Positions 17,315 to 26,400 of a stretch of 64,000 bases of DNA are shown one piece after another. A program made the position numbers and the translations under genes. Positions within the stretch are counted from its first letter, which is position 1. Each line of letters begins with the position of its first letter. Under the pieces are notes generated by a model. The model was not told where the DNA came from, did not search any database, and was given only the letters and a program-made list of their open reading frames with translations. Origin of the DNA: Halovivax asiaticus JCM 14624 (GTDB lineage: Archaea > Halobacteriota > Halobacteria > Halobacteriales > Natrialbaceae). Location of the stretch: NCBI RefSeq assembly GCF_000337515.1, contig NZ_AOIQ01000021.1, forward strand, positions 1 through 64,000, given 5' to 3'.

Positions 17315-18286
17315 TTAGAGTCCCTTGTTCTGGACGGATTCTTCCTCGCGCGGGTCGAGCACGTCTCGCAGGCCGTCACCGAGCAGGTTGAACCCGAGGA
17401 CGGCGAACATGATGGCGAGCCCGGGGAAGTTGACGACCCACCAGGCAGACCGGAGGTAGTAGCGTCCCTCGGAGATCATCGTCCCCCACTCGGGGGTCGG
17501 CGGTTGTGCGCCGAGTCCCAGGAACGAGAGGCCGGCAGTCGAGAGGATGACTGTGGCCATATCCAGCGTCGCGAGGACGACGACCGGTCCCATCACGTTC
17601 GGGAGGACGTGACGACCCACGATCCGGAGTCGGCCCGTCCCCATGAGCTGGCTCGCTTTCACGTACTCCTCTTCTTTGACGGACAACACGCTGCCGCGGA
17701 CGACGCGCGCGTAACTCGTCCAGCCGACGATCGCCAGCGCGATCATGATGTTCGTCAGACTCGGCCCCAGTATCCCCGCGATGACGAGCGCGAGGAGGAG
17801 GCCGGGAAACGCCAGTAAGACGTCGACCAGGCGCATGAGCCCTTCGTCGACGTACCCGCCGGCGTACCCCGCAGTCACCCCGACAGCCGTCCCGATGGCG
17901 AGCGAGATCCCGACGACGGCCACGCCGATCTTCAGGGAGACGCGTGCGCCGAAGATGAGTCGCGAGAGGACGTCCTGGCCGAGCTGGTCGGTGCCGAGCG
18001 GATGCTCTGCGGACGGCCCTTCCAGTCGATCCCGGAGGTGTTGTTCCTCGGGATCGTGTGGAGCGAGCATCGGCGCGAAGATCGCGGTCAGGATCAGCGT
18101 CAGTACGATCACCAGGCCGATCACGTTGAGCGTGTTCGACCGGAACTGTCGGACTGGACGCGAGTGGTAGGCGGCGACGAGTCGTGACCGGGCCTCTCCA
18201 AGTTTCGATCTGGCCTGAACGCCGACGGATCGGAGCCGGTCGCCGATCGATTTGAGCCGATCGCTGACGGTGGGTTCGTCGGTCAT
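17315..18286 (-). CDS. Peptide/solute ABC transporter permease (DppC type)
   Basis: 323 residues. A long hydrophilic N-terminus of about 55 residues precedes the first helix; the OppC/DppC leader sequence LIFAPMLAPHDPEEQHLRDRLEGPSAEHPLGTDQLGQDVLSRL has the typical HPLGTDxLGxDvlSR motif. The EAA loop facing the ATPase is about WTSYARVVRGSVLSVKEEEYVKAS. Six helices are visible. Overlaps the dppB-type gene by 4 bases (ATGA). Confidence 0.93.
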   Translation of the reverse strand: MTDEPTVSDRLKSIGDRLRSVGVQARSKLGEARSRLVAAYHSRPVRQFRSNTLNVIGLVIVLTLILTAIFAPMLAPHDPEEQHLRDRLEGPSAEHPLGTDQLGQDVLSRLIFGARVSLKIGVAVVGISLAIGTAVGVTAGYAGGYVDEGLMRLVDVLLAFPGLLLALVIAGILGPSLTNIMIALAIVGWTSYARVVRGSVLSVKEEEYVKASQLMGTGRLRIVGRHVLPNVMGPVVVLATLDMATVILSTAGLSFLGLGAQPPTPEWGTMISEGRYYLRSAWWVVNFPGLAIMFAVLGFNLLGDGLRDVLDPREEESVQNKGL

Positions 18287-19230
18287 TCACCGCCACCTCC
18301 GAGCGAGATGCGCGGATCGACGTATCGGTAGGTGATGTCGACGAGCAGGTTCGTCACGACGAAGACGACGGCGACGATCAGGACGAGACCCTGGACGACG
18401 GGGTAGTTCCTGGCGAAGATGGCGTCGATCAGGAGACTCCCCAGCCCCGGTCGCTGAAAGACCATCTCGATGATCACGGCGCCGTTCAGCAGGTAGCCGA
18501 ATTGGAGCCCGACGATCGTGATGACCGGGATCAGCGCGTTTCTGAGCGTGTGCTTGTAGACGACGATGCGCTCTTTGAGCCCCTTCGACCGCGCGGTCTG
18601 GATGTACTCCTCGTCTAACACCTCCAGCATCGACGAGCGAAGCAGTCTGGTGATGACGGCGGCCATCCCCGTTCCGAGGGTGACGGCCGGCAGGACCAGG
18701 TGACCGAACGTTCCGAACCCGTGGGTCGGCAGGACGCCCAGCTGAACCGCGAAGACGAGCATGAGCAGGTAGCCCAACCAGAAGTTCGGCATCGAGAGGC
18801 CGAGGAGGGCGAGCACCTGACTCCCGTAGTCGAGGCGACCGCCCTTGTGAACGGCGCTGATGACGCCGGTCGGGATCGCCACGACGAGCGCGACGGCTAA
18901 TCCCGCGACGGCGAGTTCGACCGTCGGCATGAGGTTTTGCCCGATCAACGTCGTCACGGCCGTCTCCGAGTGGTACGACGCGCCGAGATCCCCCTGCATC
19001 ACGTCGGTAACCCAGTTTACGTACTGTACGGGGATCGAGTCGTTCAGTCCGTTCGCTTCTCTGAACCGCTCGATCGCCGCCTGCGATGGCGATCGGCCGC
19101 CCATCTGTTTGCGCAGGATCGTCCGCGCCGGATCGCCCGGCGTGAAGAAGGTTAGCGAAAACGTCAGGACCGAGACGCCGAGCAGGACGGCCAGTCCCGA
19201 AATAATCCGTCGAACGATGTATTTCCACAT
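18283..19230 (-). CDS. Peptide/solute ABC transporter permease (DppB type)
   Basis: 315 residues. N-terminal MWKYIVRRIISGLAVLLGVSVLTFSLTFFTPGDPA is the usual DppB start. The EAA-like loop is RSSMLEVLDEEYIQTARSKGLKERIVVYKHTLRNALIPV, a very conserved family block. Six transmembrane helices. Lies 30 bases after the binding-protein gene in the same operon. Confidence 0.94.
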   Translation of the reverse strand: MWKYIVRRIISGLAVLLGVSVLTFSLTFFTPGDPARTILRKQMGGRSPSQAAIERFREANGLNDSIPVQYVNWVTDVMQGDLGASYHSETAVTTLIGQNLMPTVELAVAGLAVALVVAIPTGVISAVHKGGRLDYGSQVLALLGLSMPNFWLGYLLMLVFAVQLGVLPTHGFGTFGHLVLPAVTLGTGMAAVITRLLRSSMLEVLDEEYIQTARSKGLKERIVVYKHTLRNALIPVITIVGLQFGYLLNGAVIIEMVFQRPGLGSLLIDAIFARNYPVVQGLVLIVAVVFVVTNLLVDITYRYVDPRISLGGGGE

Positions 19231-19260
19231 AGATTGTGTGCGGTGTCGAATCGGTCGTGG

Positions 19261-20796
19261 TCACTTTTCCAGCGACGTCCAGCTCGTAAACTCCGGAATC
19301 GGGGAGAACGAGACGCCTTCGAGCCCTGACTGGTACGCCGCGACGAACTCGTCGTAGTAGACCGGTAGGGTCACGGCCTGTGCTTTCATCCGTTCTTGGG
19401 CCTGGACGTACTTCTCTTCCTTTACCGCGCTTTCCGTGGCTTGCAGGCCGTCTTCGATCAGCGTGTCCACCTCGCCGCCGAGGTTCTGGACGCCGGTCTC
19501 CTCGTTCCGGTACCGGCGCTGGTTGACGTCGCCGTCGGAGTGGAACGAGTCGTAGATGACGTAGTCGGCAGCCCCGGAGTTCGACCCGCTGGTATCGAGG
19601 AACAGGTGGCCGTTGCCGTTTCGCACCAGGTCGGAGTACTGGGCCCGTTCGGCCATCTGAATCTCCGCTTCGACGCCGACGCTCGTGAAGTCGTCCAGCA
19701 AGACCTGGGCGATGTCACGACCGTTGACGAGGTCGTTGGGGACGACGATGGTGATCATTTCGCCGCCGTAGGCCGATTCTTCGACGAGCGAACTCGCCGT
19801 GTCCTCGTCGTACTCGTAGGGATCGACCTGGTCGTGAGCCGACCAGTAGATGGTTGGCGAGATCGGGACGCGAGCGGGAGACCCGACGTTTTCCAGGATC
19901 GTGTCGACGATCAGCTGCTGGTCGACGGCGTGGTTCAACGCCCGACGGAGCACCGGATCGTCGGTCGGGGCGTCGTAGAGATTGAACCCGCCGTAACAGG
20001 ACCCGGCCGTCTCCTGTCGAGCGACCTCGACGCCGTCGTTACTCTCGAGCGAGTCGATCTGGCTTCGCGGCGGCGACATGCCGATGTCGATCTCGTCGTT
20101 CTCGAGCGAGAGCGATCGCGTGTTGGGGTCTTCGATGACCTCGAAGACCAGTTCGTCGACCTGCCCGGCGTCGTTCCAGTAGTCGTCGAACGACGACGTG
20201 ACGACTTCCTGTTGTACGACGACTTCGTCGACCTGATACGGTCCAGTACCGATAACCCGGTTTTCGTCGGGATTTCGATCCGGATGCTGGATGCACACCA
20301 TGTTGTGGGCGATGTTTCCGGGGAACACCGAGAACGGCTCGGTGGTGGTGAACTCGACCGTGTACTCGTCGAGAGCGACGATGCTCTCTGGCCCTTCTAG
20401 ACGGAGCCAGCCGGGTGCGTAGGCGAGCTCCGACAGTAACGTCTCGAACGAGTACACGACGTGGTCGGCGGTCAACTTGTCGCCATTGTGGAACGAGACG
20501 CCTTCGCGGATGGCAAACTCCCACGTCGTTTCGCTCGTCTGTTCCCAGTCCGTCGCGAGCCACGGCTCGGTGTCCATCTCCTGGTTCACCCAGACCAGCG
20601 GCTCCATGACGTTCGTCCAGTAGGGCGTGATACCGCCGTGGGTGTTCCAGACTTCGGCGGTCGGATCGGTGTTGAGAGCGATCCTCACGCCCGAACTGTT
20701 CCCGCTCGTGTTTTCGGCACAGCCGGCGATCGACAGTGCGCCGACGGCTGCGGCCGACTTCAACACAGTGCGACGGTTTAGTTTGTTACCTGCCAT
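19261..20796 (-). CDS. Peptide/solute ABC transporter substrate-binding lipoprotein
   Basis: 511 residues, SBP family 5. The leader NRRTVLKSAAAVGALSIAGCAEN combines a twin-arginine motif (Arg8-Arg9) with a lipobox ending in Cys26, so it is exported folded and lipid-anchored, as common in haloarchaea. The mature part has family-5 blocks: WEFAIREGVSFHNGDKLTADHVVYSFE and GTGPYQVDEVV. First gene of the operon binding protein, permease, permease, ATPase, ATPase. The ligand (peptide, nickel, sugar or other) cannot be told from sequence. Confidence 0.93.
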   Translation of the reverse strand: MAGNKLNRRTVLKSAAAVGALSIAGCAENTSGNSSGVRIALNTDPTAEVWNTHGGITPYWTNVMEPLVWVNQEMDTEPWLATDWEQTSETTWEFAIREGVSFHNGDKLTADHVVYSFETLLSELAYAPGWLRLEGPESIVALDEYTVEFTTTEPFSVFPGNIAHNMVCIQHPDRNPDENRVIGTGPYQVDEVVVQQEVVTSSFDDYWNDAGQVDELVFEVIEDPNTRSLSLENDEIDIGMSPPRSQIDSLESNDGVEVARQETAGSCYGGFNLYDAPTDDPVLRRALNHAVDQQLIVDTILENVGSPARVPISPTIYWSAHDQVDPYEYDEDTASSLVEESAYGGEMITIVVPNDLVNGRDIAQVLLDDFTSVGVEAEIQMAERAQYSDLVRNGNGHLFLDTSGSNSGAADYVIYDSFHSDGDVNQRRYRNEETGVQNLGGEVDTLIEDGLQATESAVKEEKYVQAQERMKAQAVTLPVYYDEFVAAYQSGLEGVSFSPIPEFTSWTSLEK

Positions 20797-20854
20797 CAGG
20801 GATCACTTTGGTGATGAAGGTCCGTATCGAGCAACCCTTCATAAACGTTACCCT

Positions 20855-20866
20855 GTTTTTATAATG
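20855..20866 (-). promoter_or_regulatory. TATA box for the peptide ABC operon
   Basis: On the minus strand the sequence ATTATAAAAAC lies about 60 bases before the ATG of the binding-protein gene, in a locally AT-rich stretch. It would give a start of transcription about 25 bases downstream and a 5' leader of roughly 35 bases. An interrupted palindrome ATCAC-TTTG-GTGAT (20802-20815) lies directly before the start codon and might serve as an operator or affect initiation. Confidence 0.5.
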
Positions 20867-21298
20867 TGCGGTTAAGATTCCCAAGTCACCGTTCGGCACG
20901 TACACGGCGAGTACCGACCGAGACGTTCTCGGATCCCGCCTGGTGTGTGGTAATCTGGCATGTTCCTCCACAGTGTCGAAACGAGACGGGTACGAATGCA
21001 TTCGATAACAAGGGCTGTGTTCCCGACGTCGATTAATACGGGAATGAATTGTCGGAAACAGGCGCCTAGCGCCCGTGTGACTGAGTAACTTATCACTGAT
21101 CCCGTTCGCATCGATGAATCGATGATAGATTCTGATTTTCGAGTATAAATTTTATAAATATCCAAAAACCGTTCAATACAATAGGCGATTGATGCCACGG
21201 CGTCAGTGCTGGGGCGCTCGCCGGCTCGTCGAATCAGTCCCCCATTCGAACGGAAACGAGGATCCATCGAACCGTCACCCCGTCCGAACGGGAAACAC
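20867..21298. other. Long non-coding gap between the ABC operon and egsA
   Basis: About 430 bases with no convincing gene; the one open frame (minus strand) has no haloarchaeal protein character. The right half is AT-rich, with TTTATAAATAT at about 21149-21159 and a tandem ATCGATGA pair at about 21111-21126. These look like promoter or regulator-binding DNA, or remains of lost sequence. Nothing else is recognisable. Confidence 0.4.
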
Positions 21299-21306
21299 GT
21301 ATACTC
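21299..21306 (+). promoter_or_regulatory. TATA-like element for egsA, near-leaderless
   Basis: CGTATACT is centred about 26 bases before the egsA ATG, so transcription would begin at or next to the start codon. There is no purine-rich ribosome-binding site upstream, in line with leaderless translation. Confidence 0.45.
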
Positions 21307-21327
21307 CGTCAGTTACTCTGTGGCGGT

Positions 21328-22389
21328 ATGTTCGAGAAGTCGTCGTGGATCCGCCTGCCGCGTAACGTCGTGGTGGGCCACGGAGTGCTCGACGAGGTCG
21401 TCCCCGTCGTCGCTGATCTCCACCTCGACGGGACGCCGTTGCTGATTACGAGTCCGACGCCGCGCGAAGTCGCGGCCGATCCGATCGTCGCCGACTTCCG
21501 GGATTCTGGCGTCGAGCCCGCGATGGTGACCGTCGACACGGCTTCGTTCGACGCGGTCGAGCGGGTGATCGACGCCGTCGAAGCCGAGGAAGCGGACTAC
21601 CTGATCGGCGTCGGCGGCGGGAAGGCCATCGACATCGCGAAGATGGCGAGTCACCACTGCCAGATCGGGTTTGTATCGGTGCCGACCGCGGCGAGTCACG
21701 ACGGGATCGTCTCCAATCGTGGTTCGGTTCCCGACGGTGACACCCGCCACAGCGTCGCCGCGGAGCCGCCGCTGGCCGTCGTCGCCGACACGGCGATCTT
21801 GGCGGAGGCGCCGTGGCGACTCACGACCGCCGGCTGTGCCGACATCATCTCGAACTACACCGCGGTGATGGACTGGCGCCTGGCCCACCGATTGAAGAAC
21901 GTCGAGTACTCGGGCTTCGCCGGCGCACTCTCGGAGATGACCGCCGAAATTCTCGTCGAGAACGCCGACTCCGTTCGACCCGGTCTCGAGGAGGCGTCCT
22001 GGATCGTCACGAAAGCGCTCGTCTCCTCCGGCGTCGCGATGTCCATCGCCGACTCCTCGCGTCCCGCGAGCGGTGCCGAGCACCTCTTCTCCCATCAGCT
22101 CGACCGCCTGGCGCCCGGCGCGGCGCTGCACGGGCACCAGGTCGGCGTCGGTTCGATCATGACCGCCTACCTTCACGGCGGCGAGAAGGGCTTCTGGCTC
22201 GACATCCGGAACGCTCTAGAGAGCATCGACGCGCCCACCACCGCCGACGAACTGGGCGTCGACGACGAGACGGTCATCGAGTCGCTCACGACGTGCCACG
22301 AGATTCGCGATCGCTACACCATCCTCGGCGACGGGATGGACGAGGGTGCCGCCCGAGAGGTCGCCAAAGAGACCGGCGTCATCGGGTAG
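21328..22389 (+). CDS. egsA: sn-Glycerol-1-phosphate dehydrogenase EgsA
   Basis: Makes sn-glycerol-1-phosphate from dihydroxyacetone phosphate, fixing the archaeal stereochemistry of membrane lipids. It has 353 residues. The nucleotide-binding block is GVGGGKAIDIAKM. The substrate/metal region is VPTAASHDGIVSNRGSV, and the later metal-site segments are SRPASGAEHLFSHQLD and LHGHQVGVGSI, with the expected His residues. Cytosolic, Zn-dependent, related to glycerol dehydrogenases. Single gene; the next gene converges on it with a 29-base gap. Confidence 0.96.
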   Translation: MFEKSSWIRLPRNVVVGHGVLDEVVPVVADLHLDGTPLLITSPTPREVAADPIVADFRDSGVEPAMVTVDTASFDAVERVIDAVEAEEADYLIGVGGGKAIDIAKMASHHCQIGFVSVPTAASHDGIVSNRGSVPDGDTRHSVAAEPPLAVVADTAILAEAPWRLTTAGCADIISNYTAVMDWRLAHRLKNVEYSGFAGALSEMTAEILVENADSVRPGLEEASWIVTKALVSSGVAMSIADSSRPASGAEHLFSHQLDRLAPGAALHGHQVGVGSIMTAYLHGGEKGFWLDIRNALESIDAPTTADELGVDDETVIESLTTCHEIRDRYTILGDGMDEGAAREVAKETGVIG

Positions 22390-22418
22390 CGTTTCGAATC
22401 GAGAACCGGCCAGTTTGG

Positions 22419-23270
22419 TTACCCCAGATCTGCCCGTTCGAAGCGCCAGACGCCCAGCGCCAGCGGGACGACCGTCCAGGCGAGCAGGATGACGAGGGCG
22501 GCTTCGGGTTCGACGTACCACGCGGTAGCCGTCGTCTGACCGCCGAGCATGGCTTCCTCGAAGCCGTCGGGGAAGGCGAGTAGGGTCGTGTTGAGGTACG
22601 TGTGGGTCGGGCTGACGAGCATGCCGACCAGCTGGATCGGATCGTCGCCCACGCCGAGTCCGAGGAGTTCGTTCAACACGTACTCAAGGGCGCCGAGGAT
22701 CGAGAGCTGACCGAACAGTATCAACAGGTTCGTCACGAAGTAAAAGCCGAGTACGCCGCCCATCGCCCGCGAGCGGGTCGCCGTCGCCGCAGATATGGTG
22801 ATCGCGACTGCGACGTAGGCGAGCGCGAAGGCGATCGTGAGCAGTGCGAGACCGACAAAGACGCCGGCCGGGAACTCGCTGAACCAGACCAGCGAGAGGA
22901 TGGCGGCGACGACGAACGCGACGACGAGCGAAGCGGCGACGACTGTGGCGCGCGAGACATATTTCCCGAGGACGACATCGCGCCGCTGGATCGGCGTCGA
23001 GAGGAGATACTTGATACTGCCCGACTCGCGCTCGCCCGCGATGGCGAGGTAGGCGCCGACGAGAGCGATGGCGGGAACGAACATCGCCCCGACGAACACG
23101 AAGTTCCACAGCGCCATGTAGACGCCCGACCAGCCCTCGGGCGGCCGGGCTTGCGTCCCCCAGTAGACGAAGACCGCGGTAACGAGCGTGTAGAGGCCGG
23201 CGACGGCCCAGATGATCTTCGCCCGGCGGACGTCGAGGATGTCCTTGGACACGACGTCGGCGACGCTCAT
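22419..23270 (-). CDS. ABC-2 type transporter permease
   Basis: 283 residues with six hydrophobic helices. The loop YLAIAGERESGSIKYLLSTPIQRRDVVLGKYVSRA is the typical ABC-2/NosY pattern (ERExGslkyLLs.PvsR.evvlGK). It pairs with the ATPase encoded immediately upstream, with a 4-base overlap (ATGA). Substrate unknown; such pairs export drugs, lipids or peptides, or assemble enzymes. Confidence 0.88.
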   Translation of the reverse strand: MSVADVVSKDILDVRRAKIIWAVAGLYTLVTAVFVYWGTQARPPEGWSGVYMALWNFVFVGAMFVPAIALVGAYLAIAGERESGSIKYLLSTPIQRRDVVLGKYVSRATVVAASLVVAFVVAAILSLVWFSEFPAGVFVGLALLTIAFALAYVAVAITISAATATRSRAMGGVLGFYFVTNLLILFGQLSILGALEYVLNELLGLGVGDDPIQLVGMLVSPTHTYLNTTLLAFPDGFEEAMLGGQTTATAWYVEPEAALVILLAWTVVPLALGVWRFERADLG

Positions 23271-24259
23271 CGGCCCACCTCCGCCGCCGTCTCGGCAGTC
23301 TCGTCGCCAGCGAATCCGGCCGCCGACGGCTCCGGTTCCCCCTCACCGTTGCCGGTGTAGGTGTTGAACAGCTGTTCGAGTGAGGTGTCCGTCGAGCGGA
23401 CGTCGAGGACGGTGGCACGCTCGTCGACGCGGCGAATCGCGTCGATCTTTCGCGTCGGATTGGCGACCGAGATCGTGAGCGTCGTCCCGTCGGTTTCGAC
23501 TGCGTGGACACCCTCGTTCGATTCGATGTCGGCCGCGAGGCCGTCCGGGACCGCATCGACCTCGATCGAGACCGAGGCGTCGAGGTCGAGTTCGTCGCGC
23601 AGGGCGTCGATCGTCCCCGTCGTCACGAGACGGCCCTCGTTCATGATCCCGAGCCGGTCGCAGACGGACTCGACCTCGCCGAGGATGTGACTCGAGAAGA
23701 AGACGGTCGCACCGCGGTCGGCTTCCTCGCGGATGATCGTCCGCATCTCCTGCATGCCGGTCGGATCGAGCCCGGAGGATGGTTCGTCGAGGAGCAGCAG
23801 GTCCGGCTCGCCGAGGATCGCCATCCCGAACGCGAGTCGCTGGGCCATTCCCTTCGAGTAGCCGCCGACCGGACGGGCGGCTTCTTCGGCGGTGAGCCCG
23901 ACCCGGTCGAGCGTCGCCTCGTAGTCGACCGACTCCTGGAGGTCGTTCGTTCGGGCGATCCACTCCAGGTGCTCTCGGCCGGTCAGCCGATCGTACAACT
24001 CGCCACCTTCGGGGAGGACGCCGATCCGCTCGCGAATCGCGGCGGCGTCAGCCTGCGCGTCCAGTCCGAGGACCCGAGCGCTACCCGCCGTCGGGCGCAC
24101 GAAGTCCAGCAGGACGTTGATGGTCGTCGACTTCCCGGCCCCGTTCGGTCCCAGAAAGCCGAAGACTTCGCCCTCTTCGACGGTGAGGTCGAGGTCGTCG
24201 ACGGCGAGGACGTCCGCACCGAATCGCTTGGTGAGTCCGTCCGTTTCGATCGCTGGCAT
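23267..24259 (-). CDS. ABC-2 type transporter ATPase
   Basis: 330 residues. Walker A is GPNGAGKST, Q-loop GVLPEGGELYDRLTGREHL, signature YSKGMAQRLAFGMAIL, Walker B LLLLDEPSSGLDP, and the H-loop has FFSSHILGEVESVCDR. The C-terminal 80 residues form the extra domain seen in ABC-2 exporters. Start ATG at 24259 (MPAIETDGLTKRFG) is the family start; the nine upstream codons look like leader. Precedes its permease in the same operon. Confidence 0.92.
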   Translation of the reverse strand: MPAIETDGLTKRFGADVLAVDDLDLTVEEGEVFGFLGPNGAGKSTTINVLLDFVRPTAGSARVLGLDAQADAAAIRERIGVLPEGGELYDRLTGREHLEWIARTNDLQESVDYEATLDRVGLTAEEAARPVGGYSKGMAQRLAFGMAILGEPDLLLLDEPSSGLDPTGMQEMRTIIREEADRGATVFFSSHILGEVESVCDRLGIMNEGRLVTTGTIDALRDELDLDASVSIEVDAVPDGLAADIESNEGVHAVETDGTTLTISVANPTRKIDAIRRVDERATVLDVRSTDTSLEQLFNTYTGNGEGEPEPSAAGFAGDETAETAAEVGR

Positions 24260-24350
24260 GCTCGTGACTACGACGAGCCCAATCATTAAAACCCAAACAT
24301 TTAGTCGCGGTCCGAACCGACTGTCGTCCGAATCCAGCTGTTTGCGCTCG

Positions 24351-26255
24351 CTACACGTGCTCGTCGAGGAACGCGGCGATCTCGGCGTAGGCTTCGATGC
24401 GGTTTTCGAGTTTGCTGAAGCCGTGGCCCTCGTCGGGGAAGATCAGTTTGCGCGTGGGCACGCCGTGGTCGCGGGCCTCGTCGACGATCTGTTCGGCCTC
24501 GCCGACGGGGACGCGCGGGTCGTTCTCGCCGTGGAGGACGAACAGCGGCGCCTCGATCTCGTCGACGTGATTGAGCGGGGAGATCGATTCGAGGAACTCG
24601 CGATCGTCTTCGAGCGAGCCGTACTCAGCCTCGCGGAGCGACCGTCGCCAGTCGCCGGTGTTCTCGAGGAAGGTGACGAAGCTGGCGATGCCGACGATGT
24701 CCACGCCGGCAGCCCACAGGTCGGGATACTCGGTGAGCGACGCGAGGACCATGAACCCGCCGTAGGAGCCGCCCATGCACGCGATTCGATCCTCGTCGAT
24801 CGCAGGGTGGTCGGCGAGCCAGTCGACGCACACCGCAACGTCGTCGACCGAGTCCATGCGCTTCTCGACGTCGTCCAGACTGGCGTATTCGGTGCCGTAG
24901 CCCGACGACCCGCGGACGTTCGGCTCGAAGTAGGCGTAGCCGCGATCCAGGAAGTACTGCTTGGTCCCGGAGAACGAGGGTCGACGCTGTCCCTCGGGCC
25001 CACCGTGGATGTCGACGATGACCGGCGCGCCGTTCGCCGTCTCGGTGCCGCTCGATTCGCGGGTCCCGGTTCCGGTTTCGCTGTCAGCCGCCCCGGAATC
25101 CGGAAGCGTGAGGAAGCCAGGAACATCGAGCCCGTCGAAGCTCTCGACATGGACCAGGGCCGACTCGTCGAACGTCTCGCGGGGAATCCCGGCAGTCGGG
25201 GCGTCGGTCCAGCGCTCCGCCTCGCCGCTCTCGACGTCGACGACCCAGACGTTCGCGTTGGTGGTGTCGCCGGTCGCCGTGATGGCGAAGCGCTCGGCGT
25301 CGGGGTCGAAGGAGACGCCGCCGGAAATGCCGCCCGGCAGGTCGGGATCTGGGAACGTCTCGAACGCGGTCGGGTCCGTCTCGTCGACCGCGCCGACGGT
25401 GAGTTCCGTGTAGCCGTCGACGTTGCGGGAGGTGACGAACCGGCCGGACTCGTCGTCGAGTGCGATCCCGTCGACGTTCCAGCCGTCGCCGTCGTCGACG
25501 ACGGTGAGCGGCGTCGTCCGCTCACCTCTCTCGCCGTCGTCCGCGGCGGCCTCGATCGCCGCTTCGAGATCCAGATACGCGAGCGAGAGCGTGTCGGTCT
25601 CCTGGTCGGTTACGAGGTAGATCCCCTCGCCGTTGGGGGCCCAGCTGGGCGACTGGTAGCGGACGTCGCCCTCGTGGGGCGTGAAGTGGTAGAAATCGCC
25701 CGTTTCGAGGTCGAGCACGGACAGATCCTGGTCGTAGCTAGATTGGGCTTCCGAGACGAGTAGCCGCGAGTCGTCTGGGCTCCAGCCGGCAAGCGAGAGC
25801 CACCCGTCGCCTTCGTAGACCATCGTCGCTTCGTCGCCCGTCTCCGCGCGCCCCTGCACGTAGAGGTCGAAGACGGCCTCGTCGCGGCGGTTGGAAGCGA
25901 AGGCGAATCGTTCGCCATCGTGGCTCCAGCCGCCCCAGCGGTGTTTGGCGTCCGGACGGGCCGTCAGGTTCTCGATCCGGCCACTCTCCGCGTCGAGGCG
26001 GTAGAGCTGTGCGCGTTCGTTGCCGCCCTCGTCCATGCCGAAAATGAGCTCGGGGCGCTCCGGCGACCACGAGGCGAACGTGACCCGCTCGTCGTAGAAC
26101 GTCCGTTGCTCGGGCCAGCGACCCGGCCCGTCGAGCGTCCAGACCTGGCTCGTCCCCGTCGTGTCCATCAAGAAGGAGAGTCGGTCGCCGTCGGGGCCGA
26201 ACGACGCCCCGCCGGCCGACCGGATGTTGAGGTAGCGTTCGATGTCGTAGCTCAT
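24351..26255 (-). CDS. S9 family (prolyl oligopeptidase-like) serine peptidase
   Basis: 634 residues, cytosolic. The first 370 or so form a beta-propeller with repeated blade sequences (for example SWSPERPELIFGMDEGGNERAQLYRLD). The alpha/beta-hydrolase domain follows: IVDIHGGPEGQRRPSF gives the oxyanion region, ACMGGSYGGFM has the nucleophile Ser near residue 500, LHGENDPRVPVGEAEQ the Asp near 578, and FPDEGHGFSKLENR the His near 611. The triad is complete. An insert of Thr/Ser/Gly residues links the two domains. Start ATG 26255 (MSYDIERYLNI) is at the conserved start. Acylaminoacyl peptidase or oligopeptidase activity is expected. Confidence 0.93.
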   Translation of the reverse strand: MSYDIERYLNIRSAGGASFGPDGDRLSFLMDTTGTSQVWTLDGPGRWPEQRTFYDERVTFASWSPERPELIFGMDEGGNERAQLYRLDAESGRIENLTARPDAKHRWGGWSHDGERFAFASNRRDEAVFDLYVQGRAETGDEATMVYEGDGWLSLAGWSPDDSRLLVSEAQSSYDQDLSVLDLETGDFYHFTPHEGDVRYQSPSWAPNGEGIYLVTDQETDTLSLAYLDLEAAIEAAADDGERGERTTPLTVVDDGDGWNVDGIALDDESGRFVTSRNVDGYTELTVGAVDETDPTAFETFPDPDLPGGISGGVSFDPDAERFAITATGDTTNANVWVVDVESGEAERWTDAPTAGIPRETFDESALVHVESFDGLDVPGFLTLPDSGAADSETGTGTRESSGTETANGAPVIVDIHGGPEGQRRPSFSGTKQYFLDRGYAYFEPNVRGSSGYGTEYASLDDVEKRMDSVDDVAVCVDWLADHPAIDEDRIACMGGSYGGFMVLASLTEYPDLWAAGVDIVGIASFVTFLENTGDWRRSLREAEYGSLEDDREFLESISPLNHVDEIEAPLFVLHGENDPRVPVGEAEQIVDEARDHGVPTRKLIFPDEGHGFSKLENRIEAYAEIAAFLDEHV

Positions 26256-26369
26256 GGCCGTGGGTTGCGGCGACGAGCCGTATGCCTTCGGGTTGCGGCG
26301 GTCGCGAACATCGTCGCGAACGGTGGCGCGCACTCGCGACGGTCCCCGAGTCGGGTGGATGCCGTGTCA

Positions 26370-26377
26370 TTTATACC
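26370..26377 (+). promoter_or_regulatory. TATA box giving a leaderless glycosyltransferase mRNA
   Basis: TTTATACC lies 24-31 bases before the ATG at 26401, so transcription should begin essentially at the start codon. No ribosome-binding site is visible, which fits a leaderless haloarchaeal transcript and supports this ATG over the longer upstream frame. Confidence 0.6.
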
Positions 26378-26400
26378 CCATCTCTACGTGGCCGGGCATA

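Noticed and set aside
20872-21267. 131-codon minus-strand open frame in the ABC-egsA gap
   Set aside because: Basic, Cys/Tyr-rich composition unlike haloarchaeal proteins and no recognisable family; spans promoter-like DNA.
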